From positions 62,001 to 126,000 of the forward strand of contig UQKW01000002.1 in assembly GCA_900541885.1 (NCBI GenBank): a stretch of 64,000 bases of DNA, given 5' to 3'. A model generated the notes under the pieces. The model worked only from the letters and a program-made list of their open reading frames with translations, was not told where the DNA came from and did not search any database. Positions 25,335 through 34,392 of this stretch are shown one piece after another (within the stretch, counting starts at the first letter, position 1; every line of letters starts with the position of its first letter). The stretch is from an uncultured Collinsella sp. (GTDB taxonomy: Bacteria; Actinomycetota; Coriobacteriia; Coriobacteriales; Coriobacteriaceae). Both the position numbers and the translations under genes were made by a program.

Positions 25335-25778
25335 GTGATTTCGAAATCGACTCACTACGCCAAGCAGGGCGAGGTCCAGCGCAACTGGGTTCTCGTCGAC
25401 GCCGATGGTGCTGTCCTGGGCCGTCTTGCCACCCAGATCGCAATGATCCTGCGCGGTAAGAACAAGCCCCAGTTCACGCCCAACAGCGACTGCGGCGACT
25501 TCGTTGTCGTCATCAACGCCGATAAGGTCCAGCTTACCGGTAACAAGGCCGACACGAAGACCTATTATCGCCACAGCGGCTACAACGGCGGCCTCAAGGC
25601 TGAGAGCTTCCGCCAGGCTATGGAGAAGCACCCGGAGAAGGTCATCGAGCGCGCCGTTCGCGGCATGCTGCCCAAGACCACCCTCGGCCGTGCCCAGATG
25701 ACCAAGCTTAAGGTCTACGCTGGTGCCGAGCATCCGCACGCTGCCCAGAACCCCACGAAGATTGAGCTGGAGGCTTAA
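25335..25778 (+). CDS. rplM: 50S ribosomal protein L13
   Basis: A 147-residue L13. A GTG start at 25335 has GGAGGAG 6 bases upstream. Characteristic segments are 'RNWVLVDADGAVLGRLATQIA', 'LRGKNKPQFTPNSDCGDFVVV', 'YYRHSGYNGGLK' and 'AVRGMLPKTTLGR'. rpsI follows after 2 nt, the universal L13-S9 pairing. Confidence 0.98.
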   Translation: MISKSTHYAKQGEVQRNWVLVDADGAVLGRLATQIAMILRGKNKPQFTPNSDCGDFVVVINADKVQLTGNKADTKTYYRHSGYNGGLKAESFRQAMEKHPEKVIERAVRGMLPKTTLGRAQMTKLKVYAGAEHPHAAQNPTKIELEA

Positions 25779-25780
25779 AG

Positions 25781-26176
<396 letters not shown>

Positions 26177-26206
26177 GGTTTTATCTCCTTTCGAGATACA
26201 ATGTAC

Positions 26207-26250
26207 AAGCGGGGCCTGCCGATTCCTCGGCGGGTCCCGCTTTTCTTTTT
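26207..26250 (+). terminator. rplM-rpsI terminator
   Basis: AAGCGGG / CCCGCTT with an inner GCCGA / TCGGC stem, followed by TTTTCTTTTT. Confidence 0.88.
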
Positions 26251-26299
26251 CGACTAGGGTGGGCGGTTGCATATCGCCTGCTAGGGAAGGAGCGATCCT

Positions 26300-27637
26300 A
26301 TGCCCCAGAACATCTTCGGTACCGACGGCGTCCGTGGCGTCGCCAACGCCGATCTTTCGTGCGATCTTGCGTTTCGCCTGGGTCGCGCGGCGACCAAGTT
26401 CCTTGGTCCGGACATCTGCATCGGCCGCGACACGCGTCTTTCGGGCACCATGCTCGAGAGCGCTCTGACCGCCGGCATTATGGCCGAGGGCGGCCGTCCG
26501 CACTGCTGCGGCGTCATCCCCACGCCTGCCGTGGCACTGCTCACCGTTCAGAACGAGCTCGACGGCGGCATCGTCATCTCTGCTTCGCATAATCCGCCGG
26601 AGTTCAACGGCATCAAGTTCTTTAGCCGCAAGGGCATGAAGCTTCCCGATGCTGTCGAGGAAGAGATCAGCGCCTGGGTCATGTCCGAGGAAGCCATGGC
26701 TGCCGATACGCTGCCGACCGGTGCCGGCGTTGGCCACATCATCAAGATGAAGGACGCTCGCAAGGCATATGTCGATCATGCCATCGATACGCTTGATGGC
26801 CTGAGGCTCGATGGCTTGGTCGTTGCCGTCGACTGCGGTCACGGTGCTTCTTGCCAGACCACGCCCGCCGCGCTGCAGCGCCTGGGTGCTACGGTCCATG
26901 CCATCAACACCGATTATTGTGGCACCGACATTAACGTTGAGTGCGGCTCTACGCACCTCGAGCCCTTGCGCGAGCTCGTGCTGCGCACCCATGCTGACAT
27001 CGGCCTGGCCCACGACGGCGACGCCGACCGCGTACTGTTCGTGGACAGCGAGGGCAATGAGATCGACGGTGACTACATCCTGGCTATCTGCGGTTCCGAC
27101 CTCGCCGCCCGCGGCAAGCTCGCCAACTCCGAGATCGTCTCGACCGTCATGTGCAACCTGGGCTTCTCCATCGCTATGAAGGAGCAGGGCTTCGAGATGG
27201 TTCAGACCGCCGTGGGCGATCGCTACGTTCTGGAGCGTATGCTCGCGGACGGCGCCGTCATCGGCGGCGAGCAGTCCGGCCACATCATCTTCCTGGAGCA
27301 CAACACCACCGGTGACGGTCTGGTGACGGCTCTGCAGCTGCTGGCCGTGCTCAAGCGCACCGGTCGTACCCTCACCGATCTTGCCGGCATCATGAAGAAG
27401 TACCCGCAGGTACTCGTCAACGTGCATTCCGACAACAAGGCCGGCCTGGACGATTGCCAGCCCATCTGGGATGCCGTCGCTGCCGCCGAGAAGGAGCTCA
27501 ATGGTCGCGGCCGCATCTTGGTGCGCCCGAGCGGTACCGAGCCGCTGGTCCGCGTTATGGCCGAGGCCGAGACGCACGAGCTGACCCAGCGCGTTGTCGA
27601 CGACATCGTCGAGGTTGTCAAGCGCGAACTTCCCTAA
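26300..27637 (+). CDS. glmM: Phosphoglucosamine mutase
   Basis: A 445-residue enzyme interconverting glucosamine-6-phosphate and glucosamine-1-phosphate for UDP-GlcNAc synthesis. It opens with 'FGTDGVRGVAN'. The phosphoserine loop is 'SASHNPPEFNG' with S96 as catalytic residue; the Mg2+-binding loop is 'DGDADRV', and the phosphate-binding C-terminal loop is 'RPSGTEPLVRV'. GGAAGGAG precedes the start. Together with nagB downstream it places amino-sugar metabolism in this segment. Confidence 0.97.
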   Translation: MPQNIFGTDGVRGVANADLSCDLAFRLGRAATKFLGPDICIGRDTRLSGTMLESALTAGIMAEGGRPHCCGVIPTPAVALLTVQNELDGGIVISASHNPPEFNGIKFFSRKGMKLPDAVEEEISAWVMSEEAMAADTLPTGAGVGHIIKMKDARKAYVDHAIDTLDGLRLDGLVVAVDCGHGASCQTTPAALQRLGATVHAINTDYCGTDINVECGSTHLEPLRELVLRTHADIGLAHDGDADRVLFVDSEGNEIDGDYILAICGSDLAARGKLANSEIVSTVMCNLGFSIAMKEQGFEMVQTAVGDRYVLERMLADGAVIGGEQSGHIIFLEHNTTGDGLVTALQLLAVLKRTGRTLTDLAGIMKKYPQVLVNVHSDNKAGLDDCQPIWDAVAAAEKELNGRGRILVRPSGTEPLVRVMAEAETHELTQRVVDDIVEVVKRELP

Positions 27638-27708
27638 TGGTCAAAAACGAGTGCCAAGTGGTAAACTGTTAAGGCTATTTTGGTCGATTGGTATGTCCGA
27701 GGGGGAGC

Positions 27709-28206
27709 ATGTTCACTAAAGTCCTAAGGTCTTTTGGTATGCGTGGTCGAGTCCTTACGCTGGATGCTCCCATCTCGGGCGACGTCATTCCGCTTTCCGA
27801 GGTAAACGACCAGACATTTGCCACCGGCCTTTTGGGCCAGGGCGTGGCGATTCAGCCTACCGGCACGCGCGTGATTGCACCGGCTGATGCCAAGGTCGAG
27901 GCCATTTTTCCCACGGGACACGCTGTTGCGCTTAACACGGTCGATGGCTTGGACGTGCTCATCCACGTTGGTTTGGACACTGTTCAGCTTGAGGGCAAGC
28001 ACTTTACCGTACATGCGCAAGTGGGTGACATCGTCCATAAGGGCGATGTGCTCATTGAGTTCGATCGCGAGGCAATTGCTGCCGAGGGCTACGATGTGAC
28101 GGTTCCCATCTTGGTGTGCAACTCCGTTGAGTTCTCGAGCATCAAGGGCTCCGTTGGCGTGCATGTCGAAGAGATGGACCAGCTCATCGTTGCTCGCGAG
28201 CGCTAG
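27709..28206 (+). CDS. PTS glucose-type EIIA domain protein
   Basis: A 165-residue stand-alone EIIA of the glucose superfamily, carrying phosphate from HPr to an EIIB. H86 in 'DVLIHVGLDT' is the expected phosphorylation site and H71 ('TGHAVAL') the second active-site histidine. ATG 27709 has a G-rich site (GAGGGGG) close upstream; a TTG at 27688 and an ATG at 27739 are alternatives. No EIIB or EIIC is nearby, so it either serves distant permeases or has a regulatory role like Crr. Confidence 0.88.
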   Translation: MFTKVLRSFGMRGRVLTLDAPISGDVIPLSEVNDQTFATGLLGQGVAIQPTGTRVIAPADAKVEAIFPTGHAVALNTVDGLDVLIHVGLDTVQLEGKHFTVHAQVGDIVHKGDVLIEFDREAIAAEGYDVTVPILVCNSVEFSSIKGSVGVHVEEMDQLIVARER

Positions 28207-28246
28207 CAAGTGCACGTGGCCATTAGCCTACAATTCAAACACGTTT

Positions 28247-28279
28247 ACGGAGGGCGCCCTTGAAAGAGGACGCCCTCCG
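28247..28279 (+). terminator. Hairpin after the EIIA gene
   Basis: ACGGAGGGCG / CGCCCTCCGT, a 10-bp perfect stem with a 13-nt loop. It lacks a U-run, so it may be a weak terminator, an mRNA-stabilising hairpin or the first stem of the nagB leader. Confidence 0.45.
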
Positions 28280-28478
28280 TGGCAAGATGAGATTTGTCCG
28301 AAGCTAAAAGGCTTCGGGTCACCGTGGACGGGCAGGGGCCTCGACGCGGCTAGACACGAGACACATACATTACGCGACCTCGCCCTGGTGGCCGCACACG
28401 TTGGTTGCGGCCGACGCGGGCCGCGGGCAAGTGCTTGTAAGGGGAGCCTTGCCTCTCTTGTACGAGAAAGGACGCGTA
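28280..28478 (+). other. Structured leader region of nagB
   Basis: About 200 nt with several stems: GAAGC / GCTTC (28299-28315), GGCCGC / GCGGCC (28390-28415) and GGGCAAG / CTTGCC (28427-28456). No known riboswitch class was recognised, and the conserved blocks of RNase P or 6S RNA were not found. It may be a regulatory leader or simply structured spacer. Confidence 0.3.
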
Positions 28479-29207
28479 ATGAAGATTATTAAAGCTAAAG
28501 ACTACGAGGATATGAGCCGCAAGGCCGCCAATATCATCTCGGCGCAGGTTATCCTCAAGCCCGACTGTGTGCTGGGCCTTGCCACCGGCTCCACCCCGAT
28601 CGGTGCCTACAAGCAGCTCGCTGCTTGGTACGAGAAGGGCGACGTCGACTTTGCCGAGGTCAGCACATACAACCTGGACGAGTATCGCGGCCTTTCGCAC
28701 GACGATCCCCAGAGCTATCACTACTTTATGCGTGAGAACTTCTTCGATCACATCAACATCGACCTGAACAACACGCATGTGCCCGACGGTTCCAACCCCG
28801 ACGCCGCCGCTGCCTGCTCTGAGTACGACAAGATCGTCGCGGCCGCCGGTTACCCGGATCTGCAGCTGCTCGGCATTGGCAACAACGGCCACATCGGCTT
28901 CAACGAGCCCGATGACCACTTCTCCAAGGGCACGCACTGTGTCGACCTCACCGAGAGCACCATTCAGGCCAACAGCCGCCTGTTCGACAGCATCGACGAT
29001 GTTCCCCGTCAGGCCTACACCATGGGTACCCAGACCATCATGTATGCCCGCATGATCCTGGTCGTCGCCAACGGCGAGGCCAAGGCTCAGGCCGTGCACG
29101 ATATGTGCTATGGTCCGGTTACGCCCAAGTGCCCGGCTTCGATCCTGCAGCTGCACACCAACTGCGTTGTCGTTGCCGACGAGGCCGCCCTTTCGCTCTG
29201 CGAGTAG
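28479..29207 (+). CDS. nagB: Glucosamine-6-phosphate deaminase
   Basis: A 242-residue enzyme converting glucosamine-6-phosphate to fructose-6-phosphate and ammonia. ATG 28479 is preferred over an upstream in-frame start because GAAAGGA lies 8 bases before it and the protein begins like other NagB ('MKIIKAKDYEDMS'). Motifs are 'LGLATGSTPIGAY', the catalytic region 'YNLDEYRGL' and the ring-opening histidine in 'GIGNNGHIGFNEP'. It is slightly shorter than the E. coli enzyme, lacking its C-terminal allosteric extension, like Firmicute forms. Confidence 0.95.
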   Translation: MKIIKAKDYEDMSRKAANIISAQVILKPDCVLGLATGSTPIGAYKQLAAWYEKGDVDFAEVSTYNLDEYRGLSHDDPQSYHYFMRENFFDHINIDLNNTHVPDGSNPDAAAACSEYDKIVAAAGYPDLQLLGIGNNGHIGFNEPDDHFSKGTHCVDLTESTIQANSRLFDSIDDVPRQAYTMGTQTIMYARMILVVANGEAKAQAVHDMCYGPVTPKCPASILQLHTNCVVVADEAALSLCE

Positions 29208-29240
29208 CGCGAATCCTGCACCTCGACATAGCCTTGCCTA

Positions 29241-29267
29241 AGGCCTCCGCTTTGCGGGGGCCTTTTT
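29241..29267 (+). terminator. nagB terminator
   Basis: AGGCCTCCGC / GCGGGGGCCT with a TTT loop, followed by TTTTT. Confidence 0.9.
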
Positions 29268-29654
29268 GCTATCCCTTTCCGCCCGCTTGACCAAAATCTT
29301 GCCGCAAGCTTGACGAATGCCGGATGCCCGACAGCTTGATTCATTCCATATCAGATTCTATGCAAAAATGCCACTAAAAGGTCGTAGACGGTAGCGGGTG
29401 CTAGGCGAGTTGAATGACATAGCTGAACCTTGTTCATTTGCGTTACACTGCCGCTTAGATGGGACAAGCTGACAAGCCATTTACCTGCTTAAAGACCGAT
29501 TAGTCGGGGGATTAATAACAATCGGCCCTCGCTGTACAAAAACTTGCCGCTTGCGTACCAAAAGACAACCTAGAACACAAGGTCGCTCTATTCATAGCGC
29601 GGCTTGTATGGTCTTGCGGTTACAGTGTCCATACGGTCGAGTTGAGGAGCGGGC
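29268..29654 (+). other. Non-coding region upstream of the large regulator
   Basis: About 390 nt with lower GC. No gene is seen. TTACACT at about 29443 could be a -10, but no good -35 accompanies it. GAGGAG at 29643-29648 is the ribosome binding site of the next gene. Confidence 0.4.
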
Positions 29655-32654
29655 ATGGTAAACGATTTGGACAGTATAGACGACCTCGAGCTGATGCCGC
29701 TGGGCGGAGGCTATATGGTGCGACGCGAACGCTTGATGAATGAGCTTCTCGCCAAGGGCCGAAAGGCCGGCATCGTGGTTCTCTATGCGCCCGACGGGTT
29801 TGGGAAGACCTCGGTGCTGCTGCAGTACACCCATGAGGTTAAATGCGACCCGACGCGAGGCCCCGTGCGGATTATCGAGGCCGATCGCGCCACTGGGCGC
29901 GAGGTGTTTATGCAGCTCGAGGTGGTTACCGAAGAACTCAAAGACAAACCGCACTCCCTTATCGCGATTGATAATGTGCCAAACCTCGATCAGCACGATA
30001 CCGAAGACCTCATCGACAGGATTCGCGGCCTGCGCGCTATGGGGGTAGGGGTCTTTATCTCCTGCCGTCCTTCAAATCGTCAACTGATTCATGGGCTGGG
30101 CGATTCGGTTAAGATTAATGCGCAGATGCTCAAGGTGCATGCCTATGAGTATTCGGCGTGGGCATCGGCGTTTTCGATCAGCACATCGCTCGACTTTTAT
30201 CAGCTTACGCAGGGCGTGCCCGAGCTCGTTTCGGCATTGCAGACGGGTCTGTATGGCCAAGGCGACGTAGCCGGTCTGCTCGAAAACGAGATTGTCAACG
30301 TATATGGCGCGGCACTTGTCGACCTGGCTTCGCTCGACAATAATGCGCTGTTTTGCGTGGCATGTCTCATGATTTTGATGGGCGAGGGCAATATCGCAGA
30401 GCTCGAGGCTTGTGGGGTGAGACTGTCGATGGTCGACCAGTCCTACCTTGTACGCGATTACCCGATCTTTGGTTTAGATCCGGCCGACCGGAGCTTTACG
30501 TGCCTGGGCGCCGAGGATAACGGACGGCTTCGCCTGCGAAAGTTGGTGGCCGAGATCCGTCCCGAGCTAGTTCCGCGGGCGGCTCGAATTTTGCTCAAGG
30601 CAGGCCGATGTGATGCGGCGATGGACCTGGCCGACGCCTTTCTGGACCGTAGCGTGGTCCTTGAACTTGCCGGGCAGTATGGGGTCGATCTTGCTCTGAC
30701 GGGGCACGGTGCCGATGTCTGCCGGGCGGCGTTGAGTACGATCGATGCCGAAGATCACGCTCCAGAGCCAACGCCTGCCGAGGCACTCGGGGTATATTTG
30801 GCGGCGGTCAGCGTGTCCAACACAAAGCTCGCCCGCTGCATGGCATCGCTCATTGAGCATGCGGGCGATCGGGCAGCCTGTGAAATAGATCCCGTTTCGT
30901 GGAAGGTCGCCCAGGTCCTTACGGCAGTTTGCTATGGGGACAACGGGCTTGGGCTTCCCATGAACCTTGCTGTGCCGGAAATCGAGACGGAACACACGGC
31001 ACTCGACATGCTCTTTGCACATATCGGGGCCAAGCACTGGTTGGCTGAGCGGGGAGACGACGGTGGTGCTCTGCAGCAGCTCAAAACGCGCAAAGCATAT
31101 GACTGCGAGCTCGATATCGCGGGGACTTTTATACGGGCCGATAGCATGCTAGTGGAGCTCTTCGATGGGTCGTTTGCGGGGATCGACGAGCGCGACGACG
31201 AGATGGCGCTGATACGGGACGCGCTCGATGTACGTGGACTTAAGGCGCCGGCTATCTGGGTGCGCATGGTGCTGGCGGCACGGCGGCTCCTTTCCGGCTT
31301 GCCGGTAACCGACGATGCGGCGTTCAACGAGCTCGATCGCTTTGCCGTACGCATGCGCGACAACCAGATTCAGCTGTTTGGCCTGCTGCTAGAAGGCTGG
31401 CAATCGCTGGCAGAAGGTCGGCCGGTCAATGCGAAGTTCCGCGCGGTCCAGGTGCTCAAACTGGCTGAGGAGCCAATTGCATACATGCGCGACAATGCGT
31501 TGCTGCTGGAGCGTGCGGCGTATCTGCGTAACACCTCGATGGTTTCGGTGCGCGAGGAGGCGGAGCTGCTCGATATAAGCCAGACGCAGGTTGGTGGTGC
31601 AGAAGCATGGATGGTGGCGCTGCATTTGGCTTGCGCGGGGCGAGATAGCGATCTTGCGGCCTGGATGTCCATGAATCGCGCGGGGATTCTAGAGCCATCG
31701 TATCGGCTCTTTGCACGCCTTGCCATGCATTGTCTGGGCGAGCCGGCGGCCAGAATTCGTAAGAAACTCCCCGTGCGCGAGCTATCGCGGTACTCGCTGC
31801 GTGACGATCTGGAAGGGGAGGGTGAGCGCCTGTTCCAGGCCGGCGAGGTTGAAGCCGTTGATACCATTGACCATATCGAGATTCGCATGTTTGGTGCGTT
31901 TCGCGCCGAGCGCGACGGGTTTCCCATCACGGACAAAATGTGGCGCCGCAAGAAGGCGGCGACACTTGCCGAGCGGCTTGCGCTGGGCATGGATGCGCTC
32001 GTCGATCGTGAGACGCTGGCCATGGAGTTGTGGCCCCATGCCGAGTTCAATAGCGCCCGCAACAACCTATACTCGACGATATCGCGCTTGCGGTCGGCTT
32101 TGGGACCGACGCCGGATGGCAAGTCGTGCGTGCTCATCCAAAATGAATGCATTGGGCTCAACAGTGACTACGTCAAGACCGATGTACGGCTGTTTGACCA
32201 GATAAGCCGCGAGGTTTTGGGAAATCGCACGGGTGCGCGCGGGCCCCATTTAGTTGAGCTGTGCCTTAAGATTGAGCAGCTTTATGCCGGACCGCTGTAT
32301 GTTCCCAATGGCTGTAATCCCACCTACTTTTTGCGTATGCGACGCATTATGCAGTCAAAGTTCATCGATTGCATGATTAAGGGAGCAAATGCCGCTCTAG
32401 AAGAAAACGATTTGCAGTCGGCGATTTGGCTGGCGGAGTCGGGGCTTCGACAGGAAACGGCGCGTGAGGATATGGTGCGCTGCGCCATGCGTGTCTACAG
32501 TGCGGCGGGGCGGCGGCGCGATATCGTCGAGCTATACAGTGGGCATATGCACCATCTGAGGGAGCAGGTCAATGGCGTGCCCGAGCCCGAGACGAGGCGT
32601 CTATACGAGCGCTTGGTGGAGGGGCGGCTCAATCGCGTGTTGGTCGAGCGATAA
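29655..32654 (+). CDS. Large ATPase/BTAD transcriptional regulator (SARP-like)
   Basis: A 999-residue regulator. An N-terminal P-loop 'YAPDGFGKTS' (K51) and 'LIAIDNVPNLDQHD' (Walker B-like) mark a STAND-type NTPase; the middle ~250-730 is helical and TPR-like. From ~740, 'IEIRMFGAFRAERDG' and 'MWRRKKAATLAERLAL' start a winged-helix DNA-binding region, followed by a BTAD domain to the C terminus. This order (ATPase, repeats, C-terminal DNA binding) is like MalT/LuxR regulators but with an OmpR-type wing plus BTAD as in SARP activators, whose DNA-binding part is usually N-terminal. GAGGAGCGGGC precedes the start. Targets are not evident; it is isolated between terminators. Confidence 0.82.
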   Translation: MVNDLDSIDDLELMPLGGGYMVRRERLMNELLAKGRKAGIVVLYAPDGFGKTSVLLQYTHEVKCDPTRGPVRIIEADRATGREVFMQLEVVTEELKDKPHSLIAIDNVPNLDQHDTEDLIDRIRGLRAMGVGVFISCRPSNRQLIHGLGDSVKINAQMLKVHAYEYSAWASAFSISTSLDFYQLTQGVPELVSALQTGLYGQGDVAGLLENEIVNVYGAALVDLASLDNNALFCVACLMILMGEGNIAELEACGVRLSMVDQSYLVRDYPIFGLDPADRSFTCLGAEDNGRLRLRKLVAEIRPELVPRAARILLKAGRCDAAMDLADAFLDRSVVLELAGQYGVDLALTGHGADVCRAALSTIDAEDHAPEPTPAEALGVYLAAVSVSNTKLARCMASLIEHAGDRAACEIDPVSWKVAQVLTAVCYGDNGLGLPMNLAVPEIETEHTALDMLFAHIGAKHWLAERGDDGGALQQLKTRKAYDCELDIAGTFIRADSMLVELFDGSFAGIDERDDEMALIRDALDVRGLKAPAIWVRMVLAARRLLSGLPVTDDAAFNELDRFAVRMRDNQIQLFGLLLEGWQSLAEGRPVNAKFRAVQVLKLAEEPIAYMRDNALLLERAAYLRNTSMVSVREEAELLDISQTQVGGAEAWMVALHLACAGRDSDLAAWMSMNRAGILEPSYRLFARLAMHCLGEPAARIRKKLPVRELSRYSLRDDLEGEGERLFQAGEVEAVDTIDHIEIRMFGAFRAERDGFPITDKMWRRKKAATLAERLALGMDALVDRETLAMELWPHAEFNSARNNLYSTISRLRSALGPTPDGKSCVLIQNECIGLNSDYVKTDVRLFDQISREVLGNRTGARGPHLVELCLKIEQLYAGPLYVPNGCNPTYFLRMRRIMQSKFIDCMIKGANAALEENDLQSAIWLAESGLRQETAREDMVRCAMRVYSAAGRRRDIVELYSGHMHHLREQVNGVPEPETRRLYERLVEGRLNRVLVER

Positions 32655-32687
32655 AAAACGGGCGCCCGAAGTACTTGGGCACCCGTA
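32653..32687 (-). terminator. Terminator of the yhbY gene
   Basis: Read on the minus strand, ACGGGTGCCC / GGGCGCCCGT with a 9-nt loop is followed by TTTTTTA. It may serve the convergent regulator gene as well. Confidence 0.75.
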
Positions 32688-32723
32688 AGCTTGCTATGTG
32701 TTGGCTCGCCGGATCATTGGCTC

Positions 32724-33023
32724 TTAGACGAGCTTGATCTTCTCGATATCCTTGCGCGAGGACTCGCGATACAGCGAGAACTTGCGGCCGATGACCTGGA
32801 CGACCTCGGCGTGGCAGCGCTCGGCGAGCTCTTCGGCGGCTTCGCGGGCGGAAAGACTGGAGCCATCGAGCACGGAGCACTTAACGAGCTCGTGCTTCTC
32901 CAGATAGGCGACCGTCTGCTCGACGGTGCCCTCATTAATATCGGACTTGCCGATGATGATGGCGGGGTTGAGGTGATGGGCCATGCTGCGAAGCTGCTTG
33001 ACCTGGGCTCCTGTCAGTGCCAT
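32724..33023 (-). CDS. yhbY: YhbY-type CRM-domain RNA-binding protein
   Basis: A 99-residue protein that is one CRM domain, the fold that binds the 50S precursor in bacterial YhbY. Signature segments are 'LRSMAHHLNPAIIIGKSDIN' and the 'GRKFSLYR' loop. It begins 'MALTGAQVKQ', with AAGCGAGAA upstream. Length is typical (~97). It is probably monocistronic. Confidence 0.93.
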   Translation of the reverse strand: MALTGAQVKQLRSMAHHLNPAIIIGKSDINEGTVEQTVAYLEKHELVKCSVLDGSSLSAREAAEELAERCHAEVVQVIGRKFSLYRESSRKDIEKIKLV

Positions 33024-33181
33024 GGGTTCTCGCTTTCTATGTATGGGGCGCCCCGCGACGGGGCCTTAATCTACGTGAGCTGTCCCACGATAACGCAGGA
33101 ACGGCGCGGTGTGGAGCGCGTTTGCCCAGTTCAAAAAGAATGCGGATGCCGAATGAGTGGGCGGTGCGGGCTGCGAACAGG

Positions 33182-34069
33182 CTATGAGCTGGGCGCAGAG
33201 ACCGGCTCCCATGCAATAAACGCCCAGCGAACCTTACGGATATGGTCGAGCATATAGCGCCCCTGCGGCACGCCCTTGGAGCCCGGCTCACCGGCATGGG
33301 GATTCTCGATCATGTGCTGGGCGATGTAGTCGCGCAGACGGTCGACCTTATCCTCGTTGCCATGCTCAAGCATGCGGGAAAAGTCCGCCACGCCCGCTTC
33401 AAGGCTGTCGAAGGTATCGCGACGCGGCGATTCAAAGTACGTGACCTGCGGCAGGGCACCCATCTGAATGAGGATATTAAAGGCATACACAAAGCCATTA
33501 CTGCAGGTAACCGAGGCACCGATGGCATTCATCAAGTGCAGGTCATAGCGCGGGCTGGAGTTAGCGACCATCGTGACAGCACAACGCCGACGAGCTGTAC
33601 GGTCGAGCTTGGCAAGCGCACCTTTTAGATCGGTCGTCGTAACCGACCGACTGGCAAAGGCAACATCCACCGCTTTCGCGACCGGTCCAACCAAATCCCA
33701 ATCATCATCCCAAGCAAGCTCAAGCGGCGTAATGAGATCCTCGAGCCCATAGTACTCAATACCAGCATCAAGCGTGCCCAACATAGCAGGGGAAAAGTCA
33801 GCCGCAATCACAGGATGCCCAGCCTGAGCAAGCGGAATAGCAATCGACCCAGCCCCACACCCCATATCAAGCACGGATTCACCAGGCTTTAACGCCAACA
33901 GCTTGATAAAGTCCCGGGCATACGGGGCAGTCTCCAACGGACGAAAATGCCGAGCCCGCTTATCCCACTCAAAAGAATCATCAGCCCGCCGCCGACCAGC
34001 CTGCAAGCGCATCCATTCGCCATTCCAATCAGCAGAAAGAAGCTCAGAACGAATCAAACCATCAGCCAC
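33182..34069 (-). CDS. SAM-dependent methyltransferase
   Basis: A 295-residue class I methyltransferase. The SAM-binding motif I is 'VLDMGCGAGSIAIPLA' (~77-92), followed by 'VIAADFSPAMLG' with the acidic ribose contact. A GTG start at 34067-34069 has AAGGGGGA 6 bases upstream. The substrate is unknown: the C-terminal third ('TYFESPRRDTFDSLEAGV') is not one I can assign. It is preceded by a terminator and the structured repeat at 34232-34380, so it has its own promoter. Confidence 0.85.
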   Translation of the reverse strand: MADGLIRSELLSADWNGEWMRLQAGRRRADDSFEWDKRARHFRPLETAPYARDFIKLLALKPGESVLDMGCGAGSIAIPLAQAGHPVIAADFSPAMLGTLDAGIEYYGLEDLITPLELAWDDDWDLVGPVAKAVDVAFASRSVTTTDLKGALAKLDRTARRRCAVTMVANSSPRYDLHLMNAIGASVTCSNGFVYAFNILIQMGALPQVTYFESPRRDTFDSLEAGVADFSRMLEHGNEDKVDRLRDYIAQHMIENPHAGEPGSKGVPQGRYMLDHIRKVRWAFIAWEPVSAPSS

Positions 34070-34088
34070 GGGCCATCCCCCTTACAAC

Positions 34089-34120
34089 AAAAAAGCGACT
34101 CCTCCCAAAAGAAGAGCCGC
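34089..34120 (-). terminator. Minus-strand terminator upstream of the methyltransferase
   Basis: On the minus strand GCGGCTCTTC / GGAGGAGTCGC form an imperfect stem followed by TTTTTTG. It would stop transcripts from the PFL gene. Confidence 0.6.
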
Positions 34121-34231
34121 AACCAGCATATATCAGAAAGAACCGATCCAACGCCAAACCGCCATACCAGCAAAGTAGGGCAGAAGCGAAGCGACTGCCA
34201 AAGGGATAGAACCCAACCGAGGTCCCGTTGT

Positions 34232-34380
34232 GCGGGAGCCCCGCCGTCGGGCGGCAAACATATAAGGTCGATCGCGAGTTCCGCACGAGCCGGAGAGCAC
34301 TTAATGTGCTCTCCGTGCGAGTCAGGACTGTCCGAGCAGGCGACCTTATATGTCTGCCGCCCGACGGCGGGGCTCCTCGC
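34232..34380 (-). repeat. Structured palindromic element, family B, copy 2
   Basis: It lies 12 nt after the PFL stop, in the gene's orientation. The arms 34232-34270 and 34341-34380 pair along ~39 nt (GAGCCCCGCCGTCGGGCGGC and complement) with one mismatch and one indel. On the minus strand the core blocks are ACAGTCCTG (34331-34323), CACATTAAGTG (34308-34298) and CGTGCGGAACTC (34287-34276), spaced 14 and 10 nt apart exactly as in copy 1. Confidence 0.85.
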
Positions 34381-34392
34381 CCGAACCCTCAG

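Noticed and set aside
28207..28478. RNase P or 6S RNA
   Set aside because: The length and stems drew attention, but the invariant sequence blocks of those RNAs are absent.
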